Source of the DNA: Collybia mongolica
Lineage: Eukaryota; Basidiomycota; Agaricomycetes; Agaricales; Clitocybaceae
Direction of reading: 5' to 3'
DNA length: 64,000 bases
Assembly (NCBI GenBank): GCA_013420905.1
Contig: JAAXNY010000005.1
Span: 186,001 to 250,000, forward strand
Program-made: the position numbers and the translations under genes
Part shown: positions 44,759 through 56,757 of the stretch, one piece after another
How the letters are laid out: the number at the start of each line of letters is the position of its first letter
How positions within the stretch are numbered: position 1 is the stretch's first letter
Notes under the pieces: model-generated
The model's database searches: none
Seen by the model: only the letters and a program-made list of their open reading frames with translations
What the model was told of the DNA's origin: nothing

Positions 44759-47010
44759 ATGTCAAACACTTATTTATCCTCTAATCCTAATGATCTAGGG
44801 TGCACTAGTGGCTCTGATGTACCAACGGTCTTTTCTGGTACAACACCATTCTTTAATCCCTCAATGACCACCAATCTGGCCCCTCCACCCTCAATCCCAA
44901 CAGCAAAAATTGACCTGGATCTCTACAAGATCATTGCTGATTTGCAACTCTCCAACAACTGAGTGTACAAACTCATGCAAAAGGTGCTGGAATATGAAAA
45001 GCAGCTTGCAGTGGCAGCTCAGGACAACAAGAAGTTGAAGACAGAGGTGAAGTTGCTTCAGGGAGGGTCTCATTTTTTGTGCATTGTTATATTTTCTTTT
45101 TTATATTCTCATCTTGCCTTCTGAAACCTTAGGCCTGGTGTTGAATCTTGTTCACAATCCCTGGCTCCCAGTGACTTGGTATCACAAGTCCAATCAAGGT
45201 CAATTACTACTGGGCTGAGCTTTGTCCATGTTTGTCCAGTGACATGGCCCCCATACCTCCCATTTGAAGTCCTCTGGAACATAGAGGACTGCTGCATGGA
45301 TCTCCTCTCTGCACCCCACAAGTCCAACTCCTCTCGCCCTGCAATGAATCTTGCCATCCAAAAAGAAGATGGCACCTTCATTTCAACCAAAAAATACAAC
45401 CACATCCAGACTGACACTGCCGCACTTGCTGGTGCAAACCTCCAGAAACTCCCACCACCAGCAAATGACCCAACATGTCATTGCAAGAATGGTTGCTCAC
45501 TGCATGGTACTGAAATCTGTACCATTTCATGGTACAAAACCTGCTACTCCACCCAGCTTTTGGGTGTCATTCAAACACTTGAACAGATGCATACCAAGTT
45601 GCAGCTATGCTCTGGCCATTGGAAGGCCAAGCATATGCTCATGCAACACTTCAACTCATGCAACACAATGACTCAATCATGGAAGTGGTCCACAACAGGG
45701 AAGGGAAAGAGTTGAGTGCGCAGCTCATCTCATTCCAGCTTAGATGGTCCCCATGAAGCTTCATCAAAAACTGTGGATAATGCCTCCCAGGACAGTGGTT
45801 CATTGGCTGTACCCCAGCTGAAAATCACTCTGCCATGTGATGACCCAATGGACATGGACATGACACTCGATGGTCCAAACATCCACATGAATCTGGCAAA
45901 GCACACTCAATCAGACTCAGGCCACATGGCAACATCAGCAGCAAAGAAGATATGGACAGAGAATACAGTAGGGAGCGACTCTCCAGCCCCAATGAGTTTG
46001 TTTTTCTCCTTTATGATTGATAGTGTACTAATGCTACTGCAGGTTTTGATATAATCAAAGACCTCTGTAACCTCAATTCAACACCCCAAGCCCCTGGCCC
46101 ACAAAATCAAGACACAAATGTGATGAACATGATGATTATGCCACCAACAACCCCAGCAGAGATACAAATCAATATTGCATTTATCTCTGTCTATCCCTCC
46201 TGTATGTATGTCTCATATATCTTGAGCACATCTAATTTCATTACTTATAGTAACAAATTTAAATGGTAAGGCTATGCTTTTTCTGTTAGAAATATTTTCT
46301 AAAGTTCCCTACCAGATATATTTACAACTGAATTCCCAACAGTGAAAGCAGCCCACCCTCTACTCAATTGCCTCACCACCATGGCCACAACTGAACGAGA
46401 CCTCCATGAAACCTCTCACGAGATTATGGCATTCATATCTCATATCAAGAATGCTGACCCAAATTGCCCCGACTTGGATGAAGACAATACCAATGCCAGC
46501 TGGGGACATCACAGCAGGCTCCCAGATGATTGTGTCTGTCCTGGTCTCATGGGATGCAATAGGTAATGTCACTGCGGCCTGTCATCTGATTGCTGCCGCA
46601 ATCAAAACATGTCAATTTGCACAACACATTTGTTGCAAACGAGGGGTCCAAGCCAAATCATACATAAGCAATGTGTACCTCAATTGCATTGTAGAAACTT
46701 TGACAACACTTAGCTCTAATCAAACTTCCCCAATTCCACAGCAACCCCAGGTATGTACCTACCCATTTGACTAGCCTCATAAAAACTCACCAAATACTAG
46801 GCCCCTGCCATACCAGCACCAGGACCAGCTGAAAGTGCCCCAGCTAATCAGCCTATGGCTGATAGTCATCAACCAAAAGTACTACAAGTAAGTTTTTCAT
46901 TCATTCATATTGATCAGGCTAGCTAATTTAAAATAACAAGGCTCTTGTTGTTGATGACCTGAAAGCATGGGTTCCAGATCATGCCATTGTGGCCTTGCAG
47001 CAAAATCCCA
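44759..47010 (+). pseudogene. Multi-exon gene of unknown function, CpG-decayed
   Basis: Stretches with coding character follow one another. 44759-44962 (SGTTPFFNPSMTTNLAPPPS, DLDLYKIIADLQL) is interrupted by TGA and continues VYKLMQKVLEYEKQLAVAAQ, a coiled coil. 45176-45715 reads VTWPPYLPFEVLWNIEDCCM, NLAIQKEDGTFISTKKYNHI and a Cys/His-rich part CHCKNGCSLHGTEICTISWY. 45716-45990 is acidic and Met-rich. 46342-46774 reads TTERDLHETSHEIMAFI and NADPNCPDLDEDN. Splice-like signals lie between them. The family is unknown to me. The coiled coil plus Cys-rich segments and the TE surroundings suggest captured or transposon cargo. Confidence 0.35.
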
Positions 47011-47259
47011 AAAAAGCTAGTATGTTTTTTTTTTTCCTACTTCAATTTTTTTTTTTCTGATCCAAAAGTCCCAAGATCTTATAAGTGCTATCCTTGCATC
47101 AACAACAATTCCTACAAGTGATGAAATAAATGCCCTAGTAAATGTGAGTACCGCTTTGATTGGGTAAGATAACCACATAACTAATTTTCTTTTAGCAATG
47201 AAAAGGGAAAAAGGGGACTGCATTATCATAGAATATATGTACATCTTAATATAATTGAT

Positions 47260-47510
47260 GTTGCCTTGAAAAGGTCTTGACTAGCTTGACTGTAGTGTGA
47301 CAAAAATTTGAGTTTATTGACTATGTGTTAAATGTCTAGTAAAGTAATAGACAAATTCTAGTCAGTCAAGTGTCTTTGTATAGTCATATAAAAGTCCGTA
47401 AAATCTGAAAAACTGTAAATGACTATTATATGACTTTAGGAAAAGGGTCATAGTCAGCGGAAACAACATTTTAGTCAAACGTAAAATTTGCGTGACTGAG
47501 ACTTATTTTT
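47260..47510. other. Subterminal-repeat-like sequence at right edge of island
   Basis: Many AGTCA/TGACT units (CTAGTCAGTCAAG, ATAGTCATA, GACTATTATATGACT, TAGTCAGCGG) are clustered here. This resembles the element-specific subterminal arrays of elements A-C but without the CTTTACACT terminus. CpG content and base composition change to normal at about 47510. Confidence 0.35.
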
Positions 47511-47758
47511 TTACTGAGCATAACACCCAACACCCAACGCCCAACACTCAACAGCACGAGGGAAAAAAAAAATTCGATAACACATAAAAAGACAAATACT
47601 CCATAAACTCTAGTATACAACACTTCATATCCATCCCCTTCCCTTCCCTTCCCTTTCCCCCCCCATCCCATCCCCTCCCCCCTCCCCCCATCCCCTCCCC
47701 TCCCACCCCACCCCAAACCCAACCAACCAACCAACCACCCCACACAAACCACCCCCCC

Positions 47759-50001
47759 TCAGCCCCCATAATGGAACTGGAACCCCCCTCCCCCGGGGAA
47801 CCCACCCCCAAACCCACCGCCCCCACCGCCCGGGAACCCCCCCCCACCATGGAACCCGCCCCCACTCCCACCCCCCTGGAAGAACTGGGAAAACGGGTGC
47901 TGCCCATGGAACGGATGCCCGCCCTGCTGCGCCATCGGGTCGTTCGGGTCCTCGCCATTGTCGAAGCGCTGCCGGAGCTCTGTTACGGGAAGGGGGAGTG
48001 AGTATGAGTATGTGAGTGTGTGAGTGGGTGGAGGGGAAGGGGAGGGGAAGGAACGGAAAGGGAGGGAAGGAGGAGAAGGCCAGACGCACCAGGCTTCGAC
48101 AACACTTCATACGCCTCATTCACCGCCGCCATCTTCGCCTCGCTCCCGCCCTTGTCCGGGTGCGCCGTCTTCGCCGCCGTCCGGCTACAAAAACCAACGT
48201 GTCAGTACGCACCACAACATAGGTAAAAGATAAAAGTAAAGGTGAGAGTAAAGGTAAAGGTGGGTAAAAGTAAAAGTTAAGTTAAAAGGTAAAAAGTAGA
48301 GGTAACGCGAGGAATAGAGGAAGAGGGGTAACGCAACGAACTGAAAAAGAGGGGAGGAGGGGGGGACTCACAAAGCCTTCTTGATCGTCCTCGCGTCCGC
48401 ATCACGCGCGACGCCGAGCACCTTGTAATAGTCCTTCTGCTTGCTCACCTTGAGCAGCTTCTGCGCGCGCTGCAGCCGCGTGTGGATCTGTTGCGGGTCG
48501 TCAACGTATCAGTAACAACAAAACAAAAAAAAAAAACAAAAAGAGAAAGACAGCAAGAAAGAAAAAAAAAAAAGCGCAACTGAGAACCCGAAAAACAGGA
48601 GCCACAAAACACGGATAGACGACACTCACATCCCTGCGCGACCCCCCACTCGCCTCCCAAGCCTTGCTCAGCACCCTAACCGCCTCCTCCCACTCCTCGC
48701 GGGCCAACAGCACCTCGCCCCTGCCCACCAACCCATCCACGTCCTCCGCACACCCCTCCAGCGTCAACAGCTCCTCACAATAATGCTCCATCTGCACCTT
48801 GTTCTCTTTCGACGCCGACGTCGACGCGAGGTGCGTGTACGAGCGGCAGAGGAGTCTGTATAGGGTGTTCAGTTGGGTCGCTCAGTACAATAGGGGAGAG
48901 AGGGGGGAAAACGCACCTGACAAGTGTCTGGCGGAGGTACGACGTCTTGAACGCATCAGGGAGCGGGATCTCCGGGGTATGCTGGCGCTGGGCCAACTGG
49001 GGCGGCAACAACTTCTCCCTACTCGTATTCTCCCTCAAGCTCTCCTCAAACCGCATCATCACCTCTCCCTTGCCCTTCTTCCCCGGCGCCGTCAACAGCT
49101 TCACAATCCCCCTCCAGTCCTCCTTCCCCTCCATCTCCTCGATCTGCGCAAACGCGCGGTCCTGCGCCTTGAGCAGGCGGTGCAGCACAAGACACGGCTT
49201 CGAGTCGGGGTCGTAGTGCAGGCACTGTTTCAGCGTGTTCAGCGGCGCGGGCGACGGCGGCAAGAGGAAGTGCGCGAGCCGGAAGATGGTGGTGAGGAGC
49301 GTCGTCGACGGCGGGAGGAGGTGCGCGAGCCGCGTGAGGTCGCCCACGGCGCTCTCAACGTCGCCCGCCGCGAGCGCGCACTCGGCGCGCACGGAGCGGA
49401 TATCGATCGAGTGCGGGGCGCTGCGCAGCGCGGTGCTGGCGCTTTCGATACATGCGGTCCAGAGCTGTGCGCCCCGCTCCTTCTCCATCTGCGCCTCCAT
49501 GCGCGCGCCCTCGTCGATCCGATGCCGCAGCTCGCCAACCTCGCCCGCCTCTGCCTCGCCCTTGTCTTTCGCTTTCGCTTTCGCCTTCCCCTTGGCACGC
49601 GCGTAGAGCCCCAGGGCGTCGGCCGCGCCGCCCCAGTTGCCCTCCTTGGTGTGTATGCGCGCCTTCATGAGGTGGGCATTGTCGAAAGTGCCGCCTGTGA
49701 GGTTGAGGACCTTGTCAAAGTCGTCGAGGGCGGGGGCGTGCCGGGAGAGGGAGAGGAAGGCGGTGGCGCGCTTGTAGTAGAGGAGGTAGTCGGCGGGGGA
49801 GAGGTCGATGGCTTCGGAGTAGAGGCGCGAGGCCTCGAGGAACTGACCCGAGGCGAGGAGGGCGTTGGCGCGGTTGATGAGGGGGAGCAGGCCTGGGGGG
49901 TAGAGTCCGCCGTCTGTGGCTGCTGAGGCGGTGGGGGCGGGGGAGGGGGAGGAGAGGAGGAGGAGGAAGAGGGGCAGTGGGGAGAGCGCTGAGAGGCGCA
50001 T
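47759..50001 (-). CDS. ER-luminal TPR/J-domain co-chaperone, P58IPK (DNAJC3)-like
   Basis: Exons are 50001-48917, 48855-48630, 48487-48372, 48184-48090 and 47979-47759, with introns of 61, 142, 187 and 110 nt, all phase-consistent. The product has 580 residues. A signal peptide (MRLSALSPLPLFLLLLSS) is followed by TPR repeats (INRANALLASGQFLEASRLY, YYKRATAFLSLSRHAPALDD, RAECALAAGDVESAVGDLTR). Further TPRs run to about residue 435. The J domain reads DYYKVLGVARDADARTIKKA, then AAKTAHPDKGGSEAKM with the HPD triad at which Hsp70 ATPase is stimulated. The C-terminus is Gly/Phe-rich (PGGGGFQFHYGG). No KDEL-type tail is present. It should bind unfolded proteins in the ER lumen and hand them to BiP/Kar2. 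Length fits the family (about 500-580). Confidence 0.93.
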
Positions 50002-50290
50002 TGGATGGGATTTTTGTCTCTAGGAGAGCAGTGGTGGTTCAAAGTTTCTTTTTTCAGATTCTAGACCACGTTTGGACACGTAGCGTTCCCACGGTCCGGC
50101 CATATAGCGTCATCACGTCATCACACCCCGAGAACTCTCCGGTCACACGACCGTGCCGCTGCGTTGCCAAAGAGCTGCGGGGCGATTGGAGCTGGCGTTG
50201 TTTTGTTCTCTCGGCGGTGGGTGCTGCTCGAGTAGAGATGTGATTATGTGATTATTAATATTAAATATTGTGGATGATCCATGACCCTGC
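50002..50290. other. Intergenic region with the 5' flank of the P58IPK-like gene
   Basis: No ORF of note. It contains the bZIP-like site and ends where the membrane-protein array begins. Confidence 0.4.
50108..50122 (-). promoter_or_regulatory. Candidate bZIP (Hac1/UPR-type) site upstream of the P58IPK-like gene
   Basis: On the gene strand GTGATGACGTGATGACGC contains TGACGTGA (50120-50113), an ACGT-core bZIP site, about 112 bp before the start codon. P58IPK homologues are unfolded-protein-response targets in animals. The match to UPRE-like TGACGTG is visible, but the role here is inference. Confidence 0.4.
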
Positions 50291-52140
50291 GCCGTGACCT
50301 CCGTGATCCCTCGATCAGTGCTAAGCCCAGGCATCGAAGCACTCCCCTGCATGCCTCACAGCCAGATCATTACATACGCCTGCATCGACATGAACCTATC
50401 CATATCTTCCCTAACACGCTGCAGAACCACACTTCCCGTTAACACAACCACAAGCAAACACACTCCCATCGCACACCCAAGCTCAGGCGCAAATTCCACT
50501 GCGATCCCTGGAGGACTCGGGAACTGCTACGCCTCGAGGTCGATACAACATGTGTGATACTTCGACCCGAGGTTTAGCGAGATTTTAGGCTGTGGCAACG
50601 ATAACAACGGTAAGTACACGCCACGCGCGAATACCACGAAACGCGGCCTCACTGGCGTGGGACTGGAGTATACGGAATCACGACCATCATCAGCCTCATG
50701 AAAGGTGGCTCCGGAAACCATTGATACACTAACCTGCAGCCGTCCTTCTTCGTTAGTAATTCATGATTGCCACCGAAGTACGGGGACGTACATCCATGTG
50801 CGGGGCGGTCCGGAACCGTAAGCTGCTTTTCACCCCAGAGTGCACGTCCCACCAGCGCTTGCGGAAATTCAGTCTGCATCACAGCGACGGACCTCGGTTA
50901 GAAGGCGCGCATTGAGAAAGGGGGTGCAGCGTACGATACGAAGAACGAGTTGGAGTACACTGGCGCAGTTTCAGTGGGTCATAAGTGAGGGGTGGTTGTG
51001 TGTTGAAGAGACTTGCGTTTGGCGGTAACCATATATATGGCGAACCAGATCTCTAGAGGTCTAGAATTTATCAATAATCAAAGGGTGGTGATTGTGTACC
51101 CAGGGACATACCGGCATCACGTCGGATATAGAACTTGGTTACTGTTGGTCAGTCTTGATTGATTTATGGGAGTTGAAGTGCTACTTACAGAGATCACAAC
51201 TAACAAAGATGCAATACTATTCCACAATGAGTTAACATGTTCAGCCTCTGGGGAACGTATGGAATTCAAACCTTGTGATCATTCCCGTCTCTGTGGAAAA
51301 CTCGCCGTTTTAATCGTCGCAAGCCATGGTGGGACAAGATTCAACCACTCACGGACGATCCAGCTAATCAACCCATCCACAAGCTCCGAAGTCCTGCAAA
51401 ACAAACGCAAACGCAAACGCAAACACACCGCATCAGTCACAACATATCCCAGACCCAGTTCAACATCCCGGATCCCCAACGCACGATTTCAAAGGCTCCA
51501 GCCCCACCATTCTCTTCAAATAATAATATAGCGACGCCGCAATCAGGACATCCACAAACGCGCCCACGATCAGCAACAGCGTGATCAGCCATCCGTACCG
51601 TCGCCGTCAGCGGGACCGTGTTCGGCACCCTCGACACGTCCGAGATAGCTCTCCGCCGCGAGTACGAGCCCCCCACCCTGGCGCAGCAGACTCAGTGCCC
51701 AGTAGACGCAGCTGATGTAAAGCGTACCCGAGAGACGATAGATCCGGAAGGGCGAAGGTCCCCTGTACCATACCGGTGGCCCGGCGATGAGTCTCGCCTC
51801 TCGGAACGACGGGCCGTTTCGCGTACGGCCGTTATTAGCACTTCGAATACGACGCTCGTCGTCAGCGTGTTTGAATTGGGTCCGTTAGTGTAGACGCCAC
51901 TGAGCGTGACCGTGCTGCGGTATATCGCGATCGTTATCGTGCCCGAATGCATTATTTCGAGGCAGCTGTGGTAAGGCCAGCCCGACATGAGAGGAGGAGA
52001 TTGAAAAGCAAAACACAGTCGCTGGGCTACTCACAGCACTGCGATGACCTGCAGAATGGCCCGAAAATATCTGAGGTGAATATGGCGGTTGGAGCGATCA
52101 AGGCGGGAAGGGAAGCTCACTAGGACCTTGATGAACATAC
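50291..52140 (-). pseudogene. DUF6534-like membrane protein, array copy 1, broken
   Basis: About 51970-51845 encodes the exon CLEIMHSGTITIAIYRSTVT, NGPNSNTLTTSVVFEVLITA. It ends in a deletion that removes the VVQ codons and the splice donor present in copy 2. The following helix-rich exon (51770-51490) has several frameshifts relative to copy 2: near 51755, an extra G near 51635, and near 51590. The 3' exons are recognisable: about 50960 (VYSNSFFVS), then 50882 on (MQTEFPQALVGRALWGEKQL), and the tail PKISLNLGSKYHTCCIDLEA followed by TAG (50535). Beyond that TAG, QFPSPPGIAV still aligns with copy 2. The first exon is mostly lost (a trace at 52130). Confidence 0.75.
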
Positions 52141-53312
52141 CATCACGCCCAAGGTGGGACATCAAAATTCACCCATCATGTTCGTGATTCGACTATCCAT
52201 ATCACCAAATCTGATATATACCTGGTCAGGCTGGGAGGCGGAGTTGGGGTCGAGGTATCTTACTACTTAGAACACAGAAAATCAGAATGGGAAGCAGGTT
52301 TAAACTCCGTTCATGCCTAAACGGTGGACCCCGGGGGTTTTATCAAACCTTGCTTAGTGCAAACTGAGTTGATCCCAAACCATCATGCATCGTCAAAGCA
52401 ATTTTCACAGTCTGAATTCCCAACTATACATACTACACGGAAACAATGCTAGCGGGATAAGGGATTATCGAAAATGCGCAAACCCCGAATTACACAGCAA
52501 ACGACGCCACAGTTGATAATGCGCAGAGGTCAACGTTCAGTGGTAGAGGTTGGCTGGTTCTCTTCTCCTTACCAAAAAAACGCACAAGGTTGATTTTTCT
52601 TGAGTACAGGCTTATAGGCTACCTAACCAACTACCCTTTCGTCGGAACCAGAGAAGTCGCACACGCGGGGCGTTTGATGCGTATAGATCAATGTTTGTGG
52701 CTGATGCACTCCTAAGTTTTAAGCAGCCGGTGAATTTTCTGGATAAATGTTAGGCGGCTTCATTTCTGCTTAACTACACTGTATTTTAAGTTCTTTCATC
52801 CAAGCAATCTATGTTCCGAGTTCGAAGTAATGAGAGGGAGGTTTTGCCAAATCACCTAAATGTTGGGATTTCTTCGCCCCATCGTTGCTGCTATTTCCGT
52901 GATCGCTTATACTTGCCTTTATTTATATAACTTTATTGTTTCTCAGGCAGGCTTTGAGTGGAGCGTTTGCCTTTGACCAGCTTAGCATGAATTTGGTAAT
53001 ACTTGTTTATTGATGCGATTTTACAAAAGTTTACATACCCACTCACTCGAACTCAGATATGCTGTGCTTGCACCGGCCCTCACAAGACGGTAAGTACAGC
53101 GTTCAATGTATCACAGTGCCAGCATCTGGTGATACTAGATACCCACAGGACCTCCAAAATCCCTCCAAAATGTGCGTTCCCCTGCAAATGGTCGAGGCAC
53201 TGGGTTCCGTCTCCCCAGCAGTTACACGTGGACACTGTTCAGGTCTAACGTATATGATGGTTGTTTTGTTTTAGTACGGAGAGTCCGATGGGAAAAGAGT
53301 CTGAGCACAGTC
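52141..53312. other. Spacer between array copies 1 and 2, duplicated sequence
   Basis: 52220-52740 aligns with 55790-56220 (for example GGTT.GCTGGT.CTCTTCT, AAAACGCACAA, GTACAG, TAGGCTACCTAA), so the duplicated unit includes about 0.6 kb upstream of each gene. No gene is recognised; the ORFs at 53003-53417 are short and overlap in three frames. Confidence 0.55.
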
Positions 53313-55177
53313 CTAGTATCGAATGCGGGGCGCCACCGCGATCCCTGGAGGGCTCGGGAACTGCAGCGCCTCCGGATCAATATCAGATGCATGATATTCC
53401 GACCCGAGGTCGAGTGAGACTATAGGCTGTAGTACCGAAAAGAACAATGATAAGTACCACGCCAACGCACAAAAACCCCATGGAAAAAGCGACCTCACCG
53501 GTGCGGAGTAGACGGACTCACGATCATCGCAGGCCTCACGGAAGCTGGTTCCGGGGACCATCAAAACGCTAATCTGCATGGGCCCCTTCGTCGTCAGTAA
53601 TTCATTTCCTAAACATCTTGACACTCTACATTCATGTGCGGCGCAGTCCCGAACCACAAGCTGCTTTTTGCCGTGGAGTGCGCATCCTGCCAGCGCCTGC
53701 GGAAATTCAGTCTACATCCCCCCGGCGATGGACTCCTGTTAGGTCAGGCGCATGACGAGAAAGGGGGTGCAGCGTACGATACGAAGAACGAATTAGAGTA
53801 CACTAGCGCGGCGCGGTGCGGGTTGAGTGAATCAGGGGGCAGGGGGCGGGCATGTGTTGGGAGGACTTACGTTTTGCGGTAACCATGTATATCGCAAACC
53901 AGATTTCTACAGGTCCGGAAACTCCCAGTGAATGGTGGGGGGGGACCTCATATACCTCGGGGACGTACCGGTATGTCGTTGAATATGGAACTTTGGTGCA
54001 ATGAGGTTACTTTGGTCGGGCTTGACTGATTTACCAGAGAGAAAGAGCTACGCACAGTAATAACAACCAACACAGACGCGATACTATCAATAGTGAGTTG
54101 ATACATTCAACCTCGGTGAAAGGTACAGAACTCAAACCTCGTGATCATTCCCGTCTCTGTGGAAGAGTCGCCGTTTCAGTTGGGACAAGCATGGTGGGAA
54201 AAGAGTCAACTACTCACGGACAATCCAGCTAACCAACCTATCCACAAGCTGTGAAGTCCTGCAAAAGAAATGCCAATGCAAACACACCACATCAGTCACA
54301 ACCCCACAAGAAAAGGCAAATTCCAGGCCCAGATCCCTAGTACGCACGATTTCAAAGGCTTCGGCGCCACCATCTTCTTCAAATAATAACACAGCGATGC
54401 GGCAATCAGCACGTCTACACACGCGCCCACAATCAACGACAGCGTGATCAGCCACCCATACATCGTCGTCAGCAAGATCGTGTTCGGCACCCTCGGCACG
54501 TCGAGATAGCTCTCCGCCGCGAACGCGAGCCCCCCGCCCAGGCGCAGCAGGCTCAGTGCCCAGCACACGCAGCTGACGTAGAGCGTGCCCGAGAGGCGGT
54601 AGATCCGGAATGCGAAGAACCCCTGTGCCGTGCCCGCGCCCAGCGTTCAGCGGTGAGTCTCGTCTATAAGACCGATGCGGGGGTGTGCGCGTACCTGGAC
54701 AACGGCCGTGATCAGTACTTCGAATACGATGCTCGTCGTCAGCACGTTTGAATTGGGCCCATGTGTGGAAACGCCGGCGAGTGTGAGCGTGCTGCGGTAT
54801 ATCATGATCGTTATCATGATCGAATGCAATATCTCGAGAGAGCTGCAGTAAGGCCGGCCCGGCGTGGGGGGGGGGGGGGAGGAGGTCAAAACCACAAAAA
54901 CAACGAAAAAATAGTGGCTGGGCTACTCACAGCACCGCAATGACCTGTTATCAAACCCGAAAAGACAGGAAATGGATTATGGGGATCGCAGTGATTGAGA
55001 CGGGAGGGGGGGGGGAGGGCTCACCAGAACCTTGATGAACATAGAGTCGGAGCCAACACGCTGACAGTACGCATAGCACTGTATGATGACGACTCCGAAC
55101 AGCACGAGGCTCAGCGCGAGCCCGAGGACCATTGCCCCCATGTTCTCATCAGATGCTGGGTTGTACGACGCCTCCAT
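53313..55177 (-). CDS. DUF6534-like multi-pass membrane protein, array copy 2
   Basis: Exons read in phase: 55177-55025, 54944-54931, 54842-54695, 54622-54348, 54258-54218, 54156-54138 and 54083-54056, then a 22-nt exon, then FAIYMVTAK and YSNSFFV. Helices in order: LGLALSLVLFGVVIIQCYAY; VIAVLSLEILHSIMITIMIY; NVLTTSIVFEVLITAVVQGF; VSCVCWALSLLRLGGGLAFA; MYGWLITLSLIVGACVDVLI; then TGMIT-SIASVLVVIT and EIWFAIYMVTAK. This is the seven-helix layout with GP.S, F..RIY.LSG and YSNSF motifs of the basidiomycete DUF6534 family (function unknown, plasma or vacuolar membrane guessed). Many tiny exons are typical. The C-terminal tail is uncertain: aligned to copy 1 a CAG has become TAG (about 53720), and the end SLDLGSEYHASDIDPEALQF may or may not be joined. 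Confidence 0.7.
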
Positions 55178-56757
55178 AAGGGCGATAGAACGAGCGGAAG
55201 AGATTAAAAAAGGAAGGGCTCTCGGAGCGAAGGTAGACCGGGCCGGAGAAGAAAAAGTATAAGGTGGTCAAGGCGTCCGCGCCCGTGGAAAAGAACTCGT
55301 CTAGAGAATGAAAGCGTGAAGGGAGGGGGAATGGGGGCAGTCGTTCCCGCGTACTTATGCCGGAGCCGTGTTTCGATCATTGATCACGGTCGCCGGCCAA
55401 ACAGTGGTGTATCACGCTACGATCGAAGGCCTGACAAATATGAGTCGAAAATACATTCCTAGGGCAGACATTGCTGCCTGGTCCGAACATAGCAATGCAC
55501 GTTCTCGTGTAGGTGATGATTGGTTTATGTGGGGACCTGGAAACGTACGGTGTATAGATCGCTGACCGGGTGTCGAAGCTCGGAGCGCGCAGGGCGTAGC
55601 AGGAGATCGCAGGGATGGCTTATTTCTGGGAGTTTGGCGGAGCGTGTATATATACATATGTTCGCTCCAAGGCACTGCTAACACGGCACCAGAGGAAAAT
55701 TTCTTCGATGATCGTTGGCCGTTCGGTGGGGTATTTGGGTTTGTTCATCACCTTTGTGATACGGCCATACATAGCGTCCGATTTGAGATAGACCCTTGTC
55801 AGGCTGTGAGGCGAAGTCGGAGGCAAGGTACCGACAAAACTTAGGAACAAGGCTTAAACATAGTTCATGCCGAACCGGTGAACCCCGAAACAGTATCAAA
55901 CCCCGCTTGGTGGCAAACCGAGTTGCATATCCGGTCAGAAAAACTAAATTCTAGTTTTATATACTCGAAAATGCGCAACCCCTGAGTTACAGTACAACAA
56001 ACGATGTTACAGTTAATCATGCACAGAGGTCAACGTTCAGTGCTTGAGGTTAGCTGGTGCTCTTCTTATTACTAAAAAGCGCACAAAGTAGATACATTTG
56101 AGTACAGACACGTAAGCTACCTAAACTACTACAGTTCCGTCAGAACTACAGAAGTATAACGGTGTGATGTAGTACTTGTCGGAGGAGTTTGACGCGTATT
56201 GATCGAAGCGATTTTCCGGATAAATGACAGGTAGCTTCAGGTCCATTCGACTACTTACGACGACTCGTCACTTCATTACACAGAGGGTTTTAATATTCCT
56301 CTTAAGCACGCGCCAGGCGCATGTCGTCTGCAGATAATAGCAACCAAAGCGTCAATGATGGCGATTAAGGCAAGTACAGTAGCAACGGTTGAGAGTTCGC
56401 AATACTAGATATGTACACTGAAATTTGCCAATATCAACTGGCAGACTGGAGTTGCAGGATACGCATTGCGCCTCCATTCCATCAGACAACCAAGAACGGC
56501 ATCACCACTCGCGCCTGCCAGAGAAAGCTCAACGTCGTACTGGCCAATATACCTCTAATTCGTACTCCGAAAGGACTCGCGAACTGAATCAAAAGCAAGA
56601 GATTCGTCTGACTGATTTTCAGGCAGCTTCAGATCTGTTTCACTATAGTGCGCATCATATCCTTACTGTTGTTGGATTTATGGTCACATCACAGCTTTCT
56701 CTAGGGCTTCCGGCAAAGATCTTCGAAATACCAAGCCGTCATGCTGTCAGCTGAAGC
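55178..56757. other. Spacer upstream of array copy 2
   Basis: 55790-56220 is the duplicate of 52220-52740. ORFs at 55412-55900 and 56425-56754 lack recognisable domains. The latter overlaps antisense to the tail of copy 3. Confidence 0.45.

Larger units (their letters stand above)
8821..47510. mobile_element. AT-rich nested transposon island
   Basis: From about 8.82 to 47.51 kb the DNA is visibly AT-rich and poor in CpG. Nearly every recognisable coding stretch is transposon-derived and broken, and repeats recur within it. Both flanks are CpG-normal and carry intact multi-exon genes. Exceptions inside the island that keep CpG are the hAT-like element at 33.6-35.0 kb and, in part, the Gypsy coding regions (21.4-24.4 and 41.4-42.8 kb), so insertions of different ages are mixed. 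The listed sub-features explain roughly two thirds of the interval. Confidence 0.85.

Noticed and set aside
48799..49926. 375-codon plus-strand ORF opposite the P58IPK-like gene
   Set aside because: It is a shadow caused by high GC and codon bias of the real gene. Its composition (Arg/Glu/Gly runs) is not protein-like and it has no domain.
53003..53417. Overlapping plus-strand ORFs of 70-81 codons
   Set aside because: Three frames are open at once, no domain is present, and they lie in duplicated spacer and antisense to the tail of array copy 2.
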